DNA from: Bacillaceae bacterium IKA-2
Lineage (GTDB): Bacteria; Bacillota; Bacilli; Bacillales; Anaerobacillaceae
Assembly (NCBI GenBank): GCA_031761875.1
Contig: CP134492.1
Coordinates: forward strand, 2,542,001-2,606,000
Direction of reading: 5' to 3'
DNA: 64,000 bases
Made by a program: the position numbers and the translations under genes. Under the pieces are notes generated by a model that saw only the letters and a program-made list of their open reading frames with translations, made no database searches and was not told the origin of the DNA. Shown one piece after another: positions 36,698 to 46,942 of the stretch; position 1 is the stretch's first letter; the number at the start of each line of letters is the position of its first letter.

Positions 36698-36706
36698 ATA
36701 CCCTCC

Positions 36707-37885
36707 TTAAACTAACTCATATAACTTTTCTAATTCACTACTATTGCTGTAATTTGTATTTTTACAGTTATTGGCTAGATCTGTTCTTAGTTTAGAGTTT
36801 TTATACAGCATTTCTATACCATCTGCAATTCCCTCAATAGACAACTCACAAATATAACCATCAAACCCATCTTGTACCTGACTATTTGCGGTTGGATAAT
36901 TCGTTATCAAAACTGGCTTTGAAAGAATTTGTGCTTCACCTACAGTAACAGCCTTGCCCTCATATCTAGATGGCTGAACGTATAAATCAGCTGCTTTTAT
37001 GAATGGATATGGATTTGTTTTTTTACCTAAAAGAATAAAACTGGCTTCTAGTTTATTTTCAGCTATTAACTCTCTTATCAATTGTTCATCTCCACCATAA
37101 CCAACTATATACCAAGCAATATCGCTAAAACCTCTATCCTTTAAAATTTTTAAAGCTTGAACTGCATGATCAATTCCTTTGGCATGAGAAAGTCTGGCTA
37201 CAGTAATAATTTTAAATCGACTATCCTCTAGCATTGGATTTTCTATCTCTTCCTTAGCTAATGCTTTTACAATATCTGGTGCTGTAATATTTTCTATTGC
37301 TGTTACTTTTTCTTTTAACGAAGGATATTTATTAACAAAAGATTTTTTGCAATCCTCTGATACTGCAACTATGTGATTAAAATAATCCCACATTTTAATG
37401 TCGATACTTATGTCCGTATCTACTGTAGAGAAATCAGTATGAACCCAAGCGATCTTCGTTTTTGCCTTTACTTTATTAGCCACGAAATAGTGAGGCCATA
37501 AATAGCTGATCGCAACATCATACTCTGTTTCTAATTTTGGCAAAAATGGTAATGAGTACTTCCACATATATTGCATCTGCTTATAGCCATTTTCAGGAGA
37601 TTTGCTTCTACTAGCTTTATACTTTGAAAATAGTCTAGCTAAGCCAATCGTAATTTCTCCATTTTTTATCGTTTCAGCTATTGGTAATCTAAATGTTTTA
37701 TATGGTTTTAATTCTTTTAATAAATTCGGTTGTGTAGGAAGAAAATTCATAAAGTCTCCAGTATGACTATAAAGCATTAGATCAACTTGATAGTTTTTAT
37801 AGTCGAAATTATCTAACAGACTTATAAGACTTCTTTCCACACCACCAACATCCATATCAAATGAGGAAATTAGTATTTTTTTCAT
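36707..37885 (-). CDS. Family 4 glycosyltransferase (module A)
   Basis: 392-aa GT-B enzyme beginning MKKILISSFDMDVGGVERSL, with IITVARLSHAKGIDHAVQAL, WYIVGYGGD, NPYPFIKAADLYVQPSRYEG and the acceptor-side EAQILSKPVLIT. I prefer the ATG at 37885 over the TTG at 37894 because TAGGG lies about 10 nt upstream. Homologous to the GT4 at 29528-30718. It ends KLYELV, directly before the GT2. Confidence 0.85.
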   Translation of the reverse strand: MKKILISSFDMDVGGVERSLISLLDNFDYKNYQVDLMLYSHTGDFMNFLPTQPNLLKELKPYKTFRLPIAETIKNGEITIGLARLFSKYKASRSKSPENGYKQMQYMWKYSLPFLPKLETEYDVAISYLWPHYFVANKVKAKTKIAWVHTDFSTVDTDISIDIKMWDYFNHIVAVSEDCKKSFVNKYPSLKEKVTAIENITAPDIVKALAKEEIENPMLEDSRFKIITVARLSHAKGIDHAVQALKILKDRGFSDIAWYIVGYGGDEQLIRELIAENKLEASFILLGKKTNPYPFIKAADLYVQPSRYEGKAVTVGEAQILSKPVLITNYPTANSQVQDGFDGYICELSIEGIADGIEMLYKNSKLRTDLANNCKNTNYSNSSELEKLYELV

Positions 37886-37896
37886 ATATCGCAACC

Positions 37897-38994
37897 CTAC
37901 TTATAAATTTGGATAAGTTTTGAAATACCTAAAGATAACGAATATCCGTTTTTCTCAAATGCTTCAGATATTTTCGACTTATTTTCTTCTTTTTTTCTTG
38001 CAAGATCTACTATTTTACTAGCCCACATATCAGCTCCATCATCCAATGAAAGTCTTGTTAGTAAGCCTAGTTTTAAATCCGCTTCAGGCTGAATTGCCTC
38101 TGATACAATACAAGGCAAGCCACATGCTTGCGCTTCTAATAACACTAATCCTAAGCCTTCATATAATGATGGGAAAACAAAAATATCCATGCTTTGGAGC
38201 ATGGTTGCGACATCATCTCTTATTCCTACAAATCTTATATAATCAGATATTTCTTCTTTTACTGCCAAGTTTTCAATTTGAAATTTCAAGTCTCCGTCTC
38301 CAACAAGTAGCAGTCTAAAACTCCTATCTTTTTTTACAATACTTTTGATAATTTCTATCATAAACTTGTGGTTTTTCGCTTCGATAAATCGACCGATATG
38401 ACCGATAACGATACTATTGTTCAAATCTTCTCTAACCTTAAATCCTTCAACAACTTCCTTCTGTTCAAGAAAGAATTTTGAGTAATCTATTAAGTTAGGA
38501 AAGTATGTGTAGTCTTGTTTTTGTAAGCCTTTTTCTCCAAATAAATAATTTCCTGCTTCTTTACTACAGGCTAGTAAATCAGTTGAAAATGATCTAATTA
38601 TTTTTCTCATCGAGTTAATATACATTTTTCTAAGAAGACTTTCACTATTATCTAATGTCGTATGTGCATGTGCGATCCTTACTTTCACACCAGCTAATTT
38701 CCCTGCTATATTTGCTATACCACAATGAAATAGCGTATGAGAATGAACGGCATCATAAGGCCCATACTTTTTTATTACTTTAACAATCTCGTAAATAGAC
38801 TGCGTCTTATTTAACTTAATAATTCTTCCACCTAATTTTCTGATTTCATCATCATAATGAGCTTCTTCCTTGCTATAGGATATAAAATCAAATTGAACCT
38901 TACTCCGATCAATATTTCTAAATATATTCATTAACATCGTTTCTGTACCAGCTCTATTCATTGCTCCGACAACTTGCAATACCTTTATTTTCAT
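37897..38994 (-). CDS. Family 4 glycosyltransferase (EpsF-like)
   Basis: 365-aa GT-B enzyme. The N-terminus KVLQVVGAMNRAGTETMLMN and AHSHTLFHCGIA match the EpsF group, as does the gene at 43717. The C-terminal domain has GHIGRFIEAKNHKFMIEI, LLLVGDGDL, RDDVATMLQSMDIFVFPSLYEG and EAQACGLPCIVSEAI. GAGGAGAAAC precedes the ATG at 38994. It ends 2-3 nt ahead of the next GT4. Confidence 0.87.
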   Translation of the reverse strand: MKIKVLQVVGAMNRAGTETMLMNIFRNIDRSKVQFDFISYSKEEAHYDDEIRKLGGRIIKLNKTQSIYEIVKVIKKYGPYDAVHSHTLFHCGIANIAGKLAGVKVRIAHAHTTLDNSESLLRKMYINSMRKIIRSFSTDLLACSKEAGNYLFGEKGLQKQDYTYFPNLIDYSKFFLEQKEVVEGFKVREDLNNSIVIGHIGRFIEAKNHKFMIEIIKSIVKKDRSFRLLLVGDGDLKFQIENLAVKEEISDYIRFVGIRDDVATMLQSMDIFVFPSLYEGLGLVLLEAQACGLPCIVSEAIQPEADLKLGLLTRLSLDDGADMWASKIVDLARKKEENKSKISEAFEKNGYSLSLGISKLIQIYK

Positions 38995-39025
38995 TAGTTT
39001 CTCCTCATTCAAAAAGTAACGCCTA

Positions 39026-40195
39026 CTAAAAGTTAATTTTTACCTTTGATTTTAACTTTATACAATTAATTACTCGATTCATTTCTTCCTCACTTAAATT
39101 AGTCCCAGATGGTAAACAAATACCTGTTTGAAACAACTGTTCAGAGACATTCTCATATTGACTATGAGAATAATAGGCAGAGTGTTCAAAAAGTGGTTGC
39201 ATGTGCAGTGGCTTCCATACAGGTCGTGCCTCAATATTTTCTTCAGAAAAGCCTTTTAACAATGACTTTACTGAAAAACCTGCTTTTTTTTCATCAATTG
39301 TTAATGTCGTAAGCCATCGATTTGATTGTGTCTTTTCTAGCTCTGGCATAAAGGAAATCCCTGGTAGCTGAGCTAACTCATCATAGTACCTTTCATAGAC
39401 TTTCCTTTTAGCACTCACTCTTTCTTCTAACATTTCTAATTGACCTCTTCCAATTCCAGCCAAAATATTACTAAGTCGATAATTGTAGCCCACAACGCTA
39501 TGTTGATAGTGTTCAGCTTGATCCCTTGATTGAGCTGCTAGAAAACGGGCTTTCTGCATAGCTGCTGTATTATTTGATACGAGCATTCCACCACCTGATG
39601 TTGTAATTATTTTATTTCCATTAAATGAAAAAATCCCAAATTCACCAAACGTCCCACTAGGCTTCCCTTTGTAAGTAGAGCCAAGTGATTCAGCTGCATC
39701 TTCAATCATCGGTACTTCGTATTCATGACAGATCGAAACGATTTCATCCATTTTTGCCATTTGACCATATAGGTTAACAACGATTATAGCCTTAGGCATT
39801 TTCCCAGTTACGAATGCATCCTGCAATCCTTTTTTGAGAGCTACTGGAGACATATTCCACGTATCAGGTTCTGAATCGATGAAAACAGGTTCGGCTCCTT
39901 GATAGATGACCGGGTTAGCGCTAGCGACAAATGTAAAACTAGAACAAAATACATGATCTCGCTCTTTTACCCCTAATAAAATAAGAGCCATATGAATGGC
40001 TGCAGTACCTGAACTTAAGGCTACAGCTTCATTGACTCCTACATAATCTGCTAATTCTTTTTCAAAAGCATCTACATTTGGTCCCAGTGGTGCGATCCAA
40101 TTTGTTTTAAACGCTTCTCTTACATATTTTTGTTCATTTCCACTCATATGAGGTGGAGATAAGAATATTCTTTTTTTTATGTTATCCTCAAACAA
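39026..40195 (-). CDS. epsN: PLP-dependent aminosugar aminotransferase (EpsN-like)
   Basis: DegT/DnrJ/EryC1-family aminotransferase that converts a UDP-4-keto sugar to a UDP-4-amino sugar. LSPPHMSGNEQKYVREAF near the start, SGTAAIHMALI, EDAAESLGSTYKGKPSG and the PLP Lys in FSFNGNKIITTSGGG are all present. Start codon is TTG; I use the one at 40195, 6 nt after GGGAGG (40201 abuts it). Together with EpsC-like dehydratase and EpsM-like acetyltransferase it makes a bacillosamine-type (diacetylated 2,4-diamino) sugar. Confidence 0.88.
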   Translation of the reverse strand: MFEDNIKKRIFLSPPHMSGNEQKYVREAFKTNWIAPLGPNVDAFEKELADYVGVNEAVALSSGTAAIHMALILLGVKERDHVFCSSFTFVASANPVIYQGAEPVFIDSEPDTWNMSPVALKKGLQDAFVTGKMPKAIIVVNLYGQMAKMDEIVSICHEYEVPMIEDAAESLGSTYKGKPSGTFGEFGIFSFNGNKIITTSGGGMLVSNNTAAMQKARFLAAQSRDQAEHYQHSVVGYNYRLSNILAGIGRGQLEMLEERVSAKRKVYERYYDELAQLPGISFMPELEKTQSNRWLTTLTIDEKKAGFSVKSLLKGFSEENIEARPVWKPLHMQPLFEHSAYYSHSQYENVSEQLFQTGICLPSGTNLSEEEMNRVINCIKLKSKVKINF

Positions 40196-40832
40196 ATTCA
40201 ACCCTCCCTGTCACGATTACTTTAGCTGGTACTCCTACAGCCGTACAATTCGGTGGAAGATGATTAATAACAGTCGCTCCACCACCAATAACTGACCATT
40301 CACCAATTGTTAAATTAGGAATAATTGTTACACCGGCCCCGACATGAACACCGTCTGCAATATGAATCGAACCTGTCAGCGTAGCGTTGGGGGATATATG
40401 GACAAAATCTCCGATCCAATTATCATGTTCGACTACAGCATTTGTATTAATAATCGAATGATCACCAATTCTCGCATCAACGTTAATAACAGCACTTGCC
40501 ATAATGACAGTTCCATGACCAATGATCGACCTTGAACTAATCACAGCTGATGGATGAATCAATGTAGCATAGCTTTTGTCTGAAAAATTTAACTGGTTAA
40601 CAATTTTTTTGCGAATCAGATTATTTCCGATTGCGATAACAAATTGGATGTCCTTAAAAGAATTGATGATCTCATGAGCGAACGAAATTGGCCCATAATA
40701 CGTTTGATTATTGATCGTTACATCTTCGTATTTATCGTCTAAGTAACCAACAATTTGATGTTCATTATTTGCGAATACAATATCCTCAACAACTTTACTA
40801 TGCCCGCCTTGACCAATCATGACAATATTCAT
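40188..40832 (-). CDS. epsM: Sugar O/N-acetyltransferase (EpsM/PglD-like)
   Basis: 214-aa NeuD/PglD-type acyltransferase: N-terminal nucleotide-sugar binding part (MNIVMIGQGGHSKVVEDIV) and a left-handed beta-helix of hexapeptide repeats (SRSIIGHGTVIMASAVINVD ... VHVGAGVTIIPN). The His before DNWIGDFVHISP is the likely catalytic base. It overlaps epsL and epsN at its two ends. It should acetylate the amino sugar made by EpsN. Confidence 0.88.
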   Translation of the reverse strand: MNIVMIGQGGHSKVVEDIVFANNEHQIVGYLDDKYEDVTINNQTYYGPISFAHEIINSFKDIQFVIAIGNNLIRKKIVNQLNFSDKSYATLIHPSAVISSRSIIGHGTVIMASAVINVDARIGDHSIINTNAVVEHDNWIGDFVHISPNATLTGSIHIADGVHVGAGVTIIPNLTIGEWSVIGGGATVINHLPPNCTAVGVPAKVIVTGRVEFV

Positions 40833-41443
40833 TTGTAACCCTCTCTTACTAGAAAATTGGAACCTCTAAATCTCTCCATCGTTGTATTCCCGGGTTGATT
40901 TATGCCTTCAGACTTTATTACTTTCGAGACCGTTAACAGTAAAATCTTCAAGTCTAGAAATAAAGTTTGATTATTAACATACCAAACATCTAACTCAAAC
41001 TTTTCTTCCCAACTAATTGCATTTCGACCATTTACTTGAGCCCAGCCGGTAATACCTGGTTTGACATTGTGACGGCTAAGCTGTTGTTCGGAATACAGTG
41101 GCACATATTCCATTAATAATGGTCTCGGACCTATTAAACTAATATCTCCTTTTAGCACATTAATAAGCTGTGGTAATTCGTCTAAACTATATTTCCTCAA
41201 AAACTTTCCAAACGAGGTCAGTCTGACATGATCAGGTAAAAGCTGACCATCACTGTTGATTTCACCGGTCATTGTTCGGAACTTATAAAGAGAAAATGGC
41301 TTACTATATAGTCCTGGACGTTGCTGTTTAAAAAGAATTGGTGACCCTAATTTCGTTCTGACAAGGATTATAACAACAATAAAAATTGGCAATAAAATTA
41401 GTAATAAAGTAGCTGAAAACAATAAATCGTATATCCGCTTCAA
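40829..41443 (-). CDS. epsL: Initiating sugar transferase (EpsL-like)
   Basis: Polyprenyl-phosphate sugar phosphotransferase (PglC group, 204 aa) that starts the repeat unit on undecaprenyl phosphate. One re-entrant hydrophobic segment (about 7-28), then YKFRTMTGE, LRKYSLDELPQLINV, SLIGPRPLL and VKPGITGWAQVNGRN. The Asp-Glu catalytic pair is in SLDELPQ. The start codon is TTG with GGAGGTGA. Its likely substrate is the bacillosamine-type sugar made by the neighbours. Confidence 0.92.
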   Translation of the reverse strand: MKRIYDLLFSATLLLILLPIFIVVIILVRTKLGSPILFKQQRPGLYSKPFSLYKFRTMTGEINSDGQLLPDHVRLTSFGKFLRKYSLDELPQLINVLKGDISLIGPRPLLMEYVPLYSEQQLSRHNVKPGITGWAQVNGRNAISWEEKFELDVWYVNNQTLFLDLKILLLTVSKVIKSEGINQPGNTTMERFRGSNFLVREGYK

Positions 41444-41528
41444 ATTGTCACCTCCGAATTTATATTGAGATACAACTTACTATATTTTTATTTTTTTGAT
41501 TTATTCCTTTGAAGTGAGCGCAACTAAC

Positions 41529-42602
41529 TTAAAAACTAAAAAAATTACTTCTATAAATAATATTTAAAGAAATAACATGCTCATAATAAAAGTAGATTAA
41601 ATAACAGACTAGTAAAGCAAAATAGATTAATTTTTGATCCTTTTCTCTAAATAACTTAATTACCCAGGCAACCAATATTAGTTGGTATAACCCAAAGTAA
41701 ATCGTAAACCTTGCAAAAATCCAATTTTGTGACGCGATTATCATAAATACAACATTTAGTAGTGAAAGATTGACAATGTAATCACTTTTTGGAAATAGTA
41801 ATCTTAGTTTTTCTCGTCCAAGATAGGCAATGATAAGTGGCGCACCGTAGACAGCAATCCTAAATTTATTGGCTCCTTGTTCAGTAAAGTTTCGATAATT
41901 ACCATACTGGCTTTCTCCAATTACAGTAAATAACAGTTCCGTGAACTGGTTATACCCAATAACTAAAATGACTGCTACTAATAGCAGGCTAATGGTTGTT
42001 TTTGTCCAAGCTTTACTTCTAACTAAAAAATAGATTGGAATAAAGACAAGTGCGCTCTGATGAAATGTTGATGCTACTATTACGACAAGAAAGAATTTCT
42101 TCCAACTGCCATCGAGTATATATTTCGTTGCTGCAAATATGATCGCTGCAGCTAGAAATTGCCTTATACCATTCATTGATACTAAAAATAACCCGCTGGT
42201 AATATAGACATATAGGCTAATTTCAAGTAATCTCGAGTATTTATACAACACAAGAACAATTAAAAGATTTGTAATTAATGCAGTTGTGAAAATAAGTAGT
42301 TGTGGATCAGTTGAAATCATTTTTAATAGCATTTGAAGCAATCCAAAGCCAAGATCTTTTTCACTTTTAATGTAATCCCATGTGAAATTAGTTATTTCAT
42401 ATGAATGTCTATAAAAGTATGTATCTCCAATATTAGTTCGTAGACCTGACACCATCACTAACGTCATTATTGTCCCAAATACTAATAGTTTATTAGGCTT
42501 TATAGGAAGCACTGTATTTGGTTTTTGTACATACGTTGCTGATAATCTAGATAAAAATGATAGCGTAAAAACAACGGCAAGATTATACCAAAGAATCGTC
42601 AT
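41529..42602 (-). CDS. epsG: Polysaccharide polymerase (EpsG family)
   Basis: 357-aa integral membrane protein with about 10-11 helices, of the EpsG family (Wzy-like polymerases). The conserved GLRTNIGDTYFYRHSYE sequence lies in the first external loop, and FLVSMNGIRQFLAAAIIFAA in mid-protein. GAAAGGG precedes the ATG. It would polymerise the flipped repeat units outside the membrane. Confidence 0.9.
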   Translation of the reverse strand: MTILWYNLAVVFTLSFLSRLSATYVQKPNTVLPIKPNKLLVFGTIMTLVMVSGLRTNIGDTYFYRHSYEITNFTWDYIKSEKDLGFGLLQMLLKMISTDPQLLIFTTALITNLLIVLVLYKYSRLLEISLYVYITSGLFLVSMNGIRQFLAAAIIFAATKYILDGSWKKFFLVVIVASTFHQSALVFIPIYFLVRSKAWTKTTISLLLVAVILVIGYNQFTELLFTVIGESQYGNYRNFTEQGANKFRIAVYGAPLIIAYLGREKLRLLFPKSDYIVNLSLLNVVFMIIASQNWIFARFTIYFGLYQLILVAWVIKLFREKDQKLIYFALLVCYLIYFYYEHVISLNIIYRSNFFSF

Positions 42603-42672
42603 TCAAATATCCCTTTCATAAAGTAAGCTTTTAACCTGGTTATAATAAGTTATTCAGTGTGAAAAATTTTCA

Positions 42673-43560
42673 TTAACTTTCAATTACTTTGGTCTTAGTC
42701 CTAATATAAAAATATAAAAGAAAACCAAATGGTATTGCCAAAAAAGTTAATCGCTTACTTGGTGACTCATTTATAAAATTTCTATTTTTTATTAATAAGC
42801 TACTAGATACATAATGAACGGCTTGCCTAAATTTAAATGCTGAACTACCGAATGGCAGCTTCATTAACTCTTTTCGATAAAAGGCAAACCCTCTAGGGTT
42901 TTTTCGGTATTGTTTGAACATGTTCAGGGAAGAACCATCTGGTAAATACTCAACAATGCAGATAATTTCATTCATCAGAAGCATTTTATATGACTCGTCT
43001 ATTTTAAAGTACTTATATGCTAAGCCTACATATTTTTCTGTTTCAAAAATTGGATAACGGAAATTCTTCGTCAGTTCAGTACGATACACTAGTTTTTTGT
43101 CTCCTGTAACACCGTGCTTACTATAGAGATCAAAAAGCGTTGATTTTATTTCGGTAGGTAGCTTTGAACCAATAATTTTTCCGTTTGTATATGAATCAAG
43201 TCCAATAATGCCACTGACTTTATCACTTCCATACTGTTTCCAAAATGATAATATCTTTTCTACAGCATCATCTGGCATGTAATCATCAGAATCGATACAG
43301 ACATTTAATTCCGTATCAATTAATTCATACGCTCTGTTATGAGCACCATGCATTCCTTGATTTTCTTGCCATTGATAGTGTATTTCAATTTGATTTTCAC
43401 TTATCCATGAGTCTACTATTTCTTTTGTATGATCACTGGACCCATCATCAATGATTAACCAAACAAAGTCTTTAGAGGATTGTTGCTTTAAACTTTTATA
43501 ACACTGTTCAAGACAGTACGCTCTATTAAAAGTAGGTGTAAAAACCGTCAGCTTTTTCAT
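42673..43560 (-). CDS. Family 2 glycosyltransferase
   Basis: 295-aa GT-A enzyme: KLTVFTPTFNRAYCLEQCY, WLIIDDGSSDHTKE, QENQGMHGAHNRAYE and the metal site NVCIDSDDYM. A C-terminal hydrophobic segment (FLAIPFGFLLYFYI) probably anchors it. GAGGTGAAATA precedes the ATG at 43560; the longer reading frame to 43605 has no ribosome binding site. Between the polymerase and EpsF-like genes. Confidence 0.88.
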   Translation of the reverse strand: MKKLTVFTPTFNRAYCLEQCYKSLKQQSSKDFVWLIIDDGSSDHTKEIVDSWISENQIEIHYQWQENQGMHGAHNRAYELIDTELNVCIDSDDYMPDDAVEKILSFWKQYGSDKVSGIIGLDSYTNGKIIGSKLPTEIKSTLFDLYSKHGVTGDKKLVYRTELTKNFRYPIFETEKYVGLAYKYFKIDESYKMLLMNEIICIVEYLPDGSSLNMFKQYRKNPRGFAFYRKELMKLPFGSSAFKFRQAVHYVSSSLLIKNRNFINESPSKRLTFLAIPFGFLLYFYIRTKTKVIES

Positions 43561-43716
43561 TATTTCACCTCTATCAATGAATTTCATAACCAATAAACTA
43601 GCCAAATCAAGCTACTAAGTTGAAAACGGTTCATTTCAACTCCCTTGTTAATAATGTTTAATTTATACTAGCTGCAGTATTCTATTGGCACAAAATCTGC
43701 ATTATGGAATTCATTC

Positions 43717-44820
43717 CTATAATGCCAAATAAAAATTTTGCGATCTTTGGGCAGTATTTTTAATGTCGTATCCTTTTTGTGATAAGGAAGTATTAGGAAT
43801 TTCCCTATATAAATTATCTGTTGCAATTCTTTTTATTAAATGTAACCAGAGCGACTGATCCTGTAACGGCATAAAGCGTATTAAGTCTAAACCCAGATCA
43901 ACTTCCTTTGTAATAACATCTGATATTACACAAGGTACTCCTGCTCCTTGCGCTTCAATTAATGTAACGGGAAGTCCTTCATGAAATGACGGAAATACAA
44001 AGCAATCAAAAGCTTGCAGTATTCGATTGATATCACTGCGAACGCCTAGCAACTTAACTTTTTTTTCAATCTTTAAATCTTTAATTTTCTTTTCGATTTG
44101 CGATCGAAGCGGTCCATCACCTACTAATAAGAGGGTTGCCTCTGGAATTTCAACACTTAACTTAGCAAATAGTTCTAATAGAAAAATATGGTTTTTTTGA
44201 TGATTAAATCTTCCTACATGTCCGATGACAAACTGATCATGGCCTAACATTAATTCTCTTCTAATTTGTTTTCTTATTTCTGGTGAAAATTTATATTGAT
44301 CGCTTTCGATTCCATTTTTCAATATCCTTGCATTCTCAGCTTCTTTACCAAACAACCATTTTGCTGCTGCGCTCGAGCAAGCAAATTGATGGGTTGCACT
44401 TGGTAAAATATTCGAACCTACATACCATTTATATAATCTTGCTGGCAGGCTACCTTCACTACTTGTATTATGACTATGTGCAATTCTTACTGGGACATTA
44501 TTGTTTTTGGCGGCTCGTAAAACAAGACCGCTCATTTTGTCCATATGAGCATGGACAATTTTATAGTTGTTATTTGAAGAGAAAAATTTATTCAAAGCTT
44601 TAATATATCCAAAATGACCAATGTCTGTAATATAATCAATTCGATGAATGTTTCCACCTAGCTCGCGGATTTCCTCATCAAAGACCCCTTCTTTACACGT
44701 TAAAAAGTCAAATTGAACTATGCTCCGATCTATGTTTCGATACAAGTTCATAAGTAGAGTTTCTGCTCCGCCACGGTTCATATTTACAACAACATGCAAT
44801 ACTCTTAATGGACTCCCCAC
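43717..44820 (-). CDS. epsF: Family 4 glycosyltransferase EpsF-like
   Basis: 367-aa GT-B enzyme with LRVLHVVVNMNRGGAETLLM, IVHAHMDKMSGLVLRAAK, AHSHNTSS and GHVGRFNHQKNHIFLLEL, LLLVGDGPL, FVFPSFHEGLPVTLIEAQGAG. GTG start with GGAGGG. Position after the EpsD-like gene matches the B. subtilis order except that epsE (the flagellar clutch gene) is absent between them. Confidence 0.87.
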   Translation of the reverse strand: MGSPLRVLHVVVNMNRGGAETLLMNLYRNIDRSIVQFDFLTCKEGVFDEEIRELGGNIHRIDYITDIGHFGYIKALNKFFSSNNNYKIVHAHMDKMSGLVLRAAKNNNVPVRIAHSHNTSSEGSLPARLYKWYVGSNILPSATHQFACSSAAAKWLFGKEAENARILKNGIESDQYKFSPEIRKQIRRELMLGHDQFVIGHVGRFNHQKNHIFLLELFAKLSVEIPEATLLLVGDGPLRSQIEKKIKDLKIEKKVKLLGVRSDINRILQAFDCFVFPSFHEGLPVTLIEAQGAGVPCVISDVITKEVDLGLDLIRFMPLQDQSLWLHLIKRIATDNLYREIPNTSLSQKGYDIKNTAQRSQNFYLAL

Positions 44821-44854
44821 TAACTTCCCTCCACTTATCTATTATTTCCCGACA

Positions 44855-46021
44855 TTATATATGGGCACGATGATACTCACTTTTGGTTTCATTTTGTTCC
44901 TCCAACATATATCGTCTGTAGATGGCACTGAGCTCTATATTGAGTTGTGGTAGCGAAAAGGTACTGACTAGATTGATACTTGCTGTTCCCATTTCTTTTC
45001 GAAGTTGATTAGATTGGTAGAGTCTTAGCAAAGATCTGGCAAATTGTCCGTAATCGTTTGCTGAGACAATATAGCCATTGACGTTTTCTTGAACTAATTC
45101 AATGTGGCCACGATTTTTACTCGCTACAATTGGTAAGCCACAGGCCATCGCTTCGATAATATTTACGGGAAGTCCTTCTCTAAAGCTTGATCCAACACCG
45201 ATATCACACATCGGTACGAGCATTTCAATATCTTTACGATAGCCAAGAAAATTAACCATATCTTCCATGCCTAGTTCGCTTACTAATTTCCGGCATTTTT
45301 CTTGAAGCGCCCCTTCACCTGCTAATAATAGTTTCGCATTTGGCATATAATCTTTAATTAGCGCCAGTGAGCGAATCAGCAATTGCTGGTTTTTATTTTT
45401 ATTAAATTCTGCTGCATAAAACAGTAAAAAGTCATCTGCTTGATAGCCAAATGACTTTTTTAGTTCTATTTTTTGGGTTTCACTGACTGCTGTAAAATAG
45501 TTCGTGTCAACCCCTACACCGTGGACATGCTCAATTAGATTTGCTTTAAAATCGCGATTCTTGGCTAGCTGATAATCCTCTTGGTTAATTGTGATGATAC
45601 AATCTGTGGATCTTGCCAGCAGCTTTTCAATTGGATAATAGATTAGCCAGTTAAGACGCGGTGCTCCTTCACAAAAATGAAAGCCATGGGCTGTATAAAT
45701 AACTTTTGTTCGCTGTTTTCTTGCTTGACGGGCAGCTAATCGCGCAAGTACTCCGCCTAAAGGTGTATGACAATGAATGATTTCGTACTGGTTCTCGTTA
45801 ATAATTGATTTTAATAAATGGTATGCTTTTACGTTCTTGAGCTTAAAGGGCGATCTCTCAATTGGAATGTTAAACTTTTGATCGGTATATGGTAAGTCAA
45901 GCTCACCTTTGGCAGCAACATGAACTTCCCAGCCCTGCTCTTTAAACCATTTTAGATAAGGTATGTGAAAGGCTTGAAAATGATAATCAACAGTTGCACA
46001 AAATAATATTTTTTTAGGCAC
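44855..46021 (-). CDS. epsD: Family 4 glycosyltransferase EpsD-like
   Basis: 388-aa GT-B enzyme starting PKKILFCATVDYHFQAFHIP, with IIHCHTPLGGVLARLAARQ, VIYTAHGFHFCEGAP and C-terminal LLFYAAEFNKNKNQQLLIR, KLLLAGEGALQ, GSSFREGLPVNIIEAMACG. I use the GTG at 46021 preceded by GGGGG; the ATG at 46045 overlaps the galU stop and lacks a site. It is the family that adds N-acetylglucosamine-type residues early in repeat-unit assembly. Confidence 0.85.
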   Translation of the reverse strand: MPKKILFCATVDYHFQAFHIPYLKWFKEQGWEVHVAAKGELDLPYTDQKFNIPIERSPFKLKNVKAYHLLKSIINENQYEIIHCHTPLGGVLARLAARQARKQRTKVIYTAHGFHFCEGAPRLNWLIYYPIEKLLARSTDCIITINQEDYQLAKNRDFKANLIEHVHGVGVDTNYFTAVSETQKIELKKSFGYQADDFLLFYAAEFNKNKNQQLLIRSLALIKDYMPNAKLLLAGEGALQEKCRKLVSELGMEDMVNFLGYRKDIEMLVPMCDIGVGSSFREGLPVNIIEAMACGLPIVASKNRGHIELVQENVNGYIVSANDYGQFARSLLRLYQSNQLRKEMGTASINLVSTFSLPQLNIELSAIYRRYMLEEQNETKSEYHRAHI

Positions 46022-46044
46022 TTTACAGCCCCCATTCACCATCA

Positions 46045-46929
46045 TTATGATTTTTTAATTAGTTGCTTTTCAACTAATTTCGATAAATACTCTAGCAAGT
46101 CATGTTTTAAATCATCTCGTTGTAAAGCAAACTCAATTGTTGTCTTGATAAATCCCATTTTTTCACCAACATCGTAACGGACCCCTTCAAAATCATAGGC
46201 GTATACTGCTTCATAATGATTTAATTTACTAATCGCATCGGTTAGTTGAATTTCTCCACCAGCTCCAGGTTGTTGCTGACTTAAGATCTCAAAGATTTTC
46301 GGAGTAAGAATGTAACGCCCTAAAATTGCCAGGTTAGAGGGTGCCTCTTCCAGCTTTGGTTTTTCGACAAGATTACTAACACTGTAAAGGCGTTCGGCTA
46401 TTTTAGTCCCATCAACAATTCCATAACGAGACACTTCCTCGTCCAAAACATGCTGTACACCAATAATCGAAGCATTATAGCGTTCGTATTGTTCCATTAA
46501 TTGTTGCAAGCATGGCTTTTCGGCTTTTACGATATCATCACCTAAAAGTACGGCAAACGGTTCATTTCCAATAAACTTACGAGCACACCAAATCGCATGG
46601 CCTAATCCTTTTGGTTCTTTCTGCCGAATATAATGAATATCAACAAGTTTTGAAGTTTTTTGTACTTCATCTAACAATTCCAGTTTTCCTTTTTCGAGCA
46701 AGTTTTGTTCTAATTCAAATGAATGATCAAAATGATCTTCGATAGCTCTTTTTCCTTTTCCAGTGACAATAATAATATCTTCAATTCCTGAATCAATCGC
46801 TTCTTCAATAATAAACTGAATCGTCGGTTTATCTACGATTGGTAACATCTCTTTAGGCATTGCTTTTGTCGCCGGAAGAAATCTTGTTCCTAACCCAGCT
46901 GCTGGAATAATCGCTTTTCTGACTTTCAT
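46045..46929 (-). CDS. galU: UTP-glucose-1-phosphate uridylyltransferase
   Basis: Makes UDP-glucose from UTP and glucose 1-phosphate. 294 aa: [20 protein letters not shown] (nucleotide loop), [20 protein letters not shown], and [11 protein letters not shown] are diagnostic. AAAGGAG precedes the ATG at 46929. Embedding galU in the eps operon (B. subtilis epsA-O has none) provides precursor on the same transcript. Confidence 0.93.
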   Translation of the reverse strand: MKVRKAIIPAAGLGTRFLPATKAMPKEMLPIVDKPTIQFIIEEAIDSGIEDIIIVTGKGKRAIEDHFDHSFELEQNLLEKGKLELLDEVQKTSKLVDIHYIRQKEPKGLGHAIWCARKFIGNEPFAVLLGDDIVKAEKPCLQQLMEQYERYNASIIGVQHVLDEEVSRYGIVDGTKIAERLYSVSNLVEKPKLEEAPSNLAILGRYILTPKIFEILSQQQPGAGGEIQLTDAISKLNHYEAVYAYDFEGVRYDVGEKMGFIKTTIEFALQRDDLKHDLLEYLSKLVEKQLIKKS

Positions 46930-46942
46930 GAGCTCACTCCTT

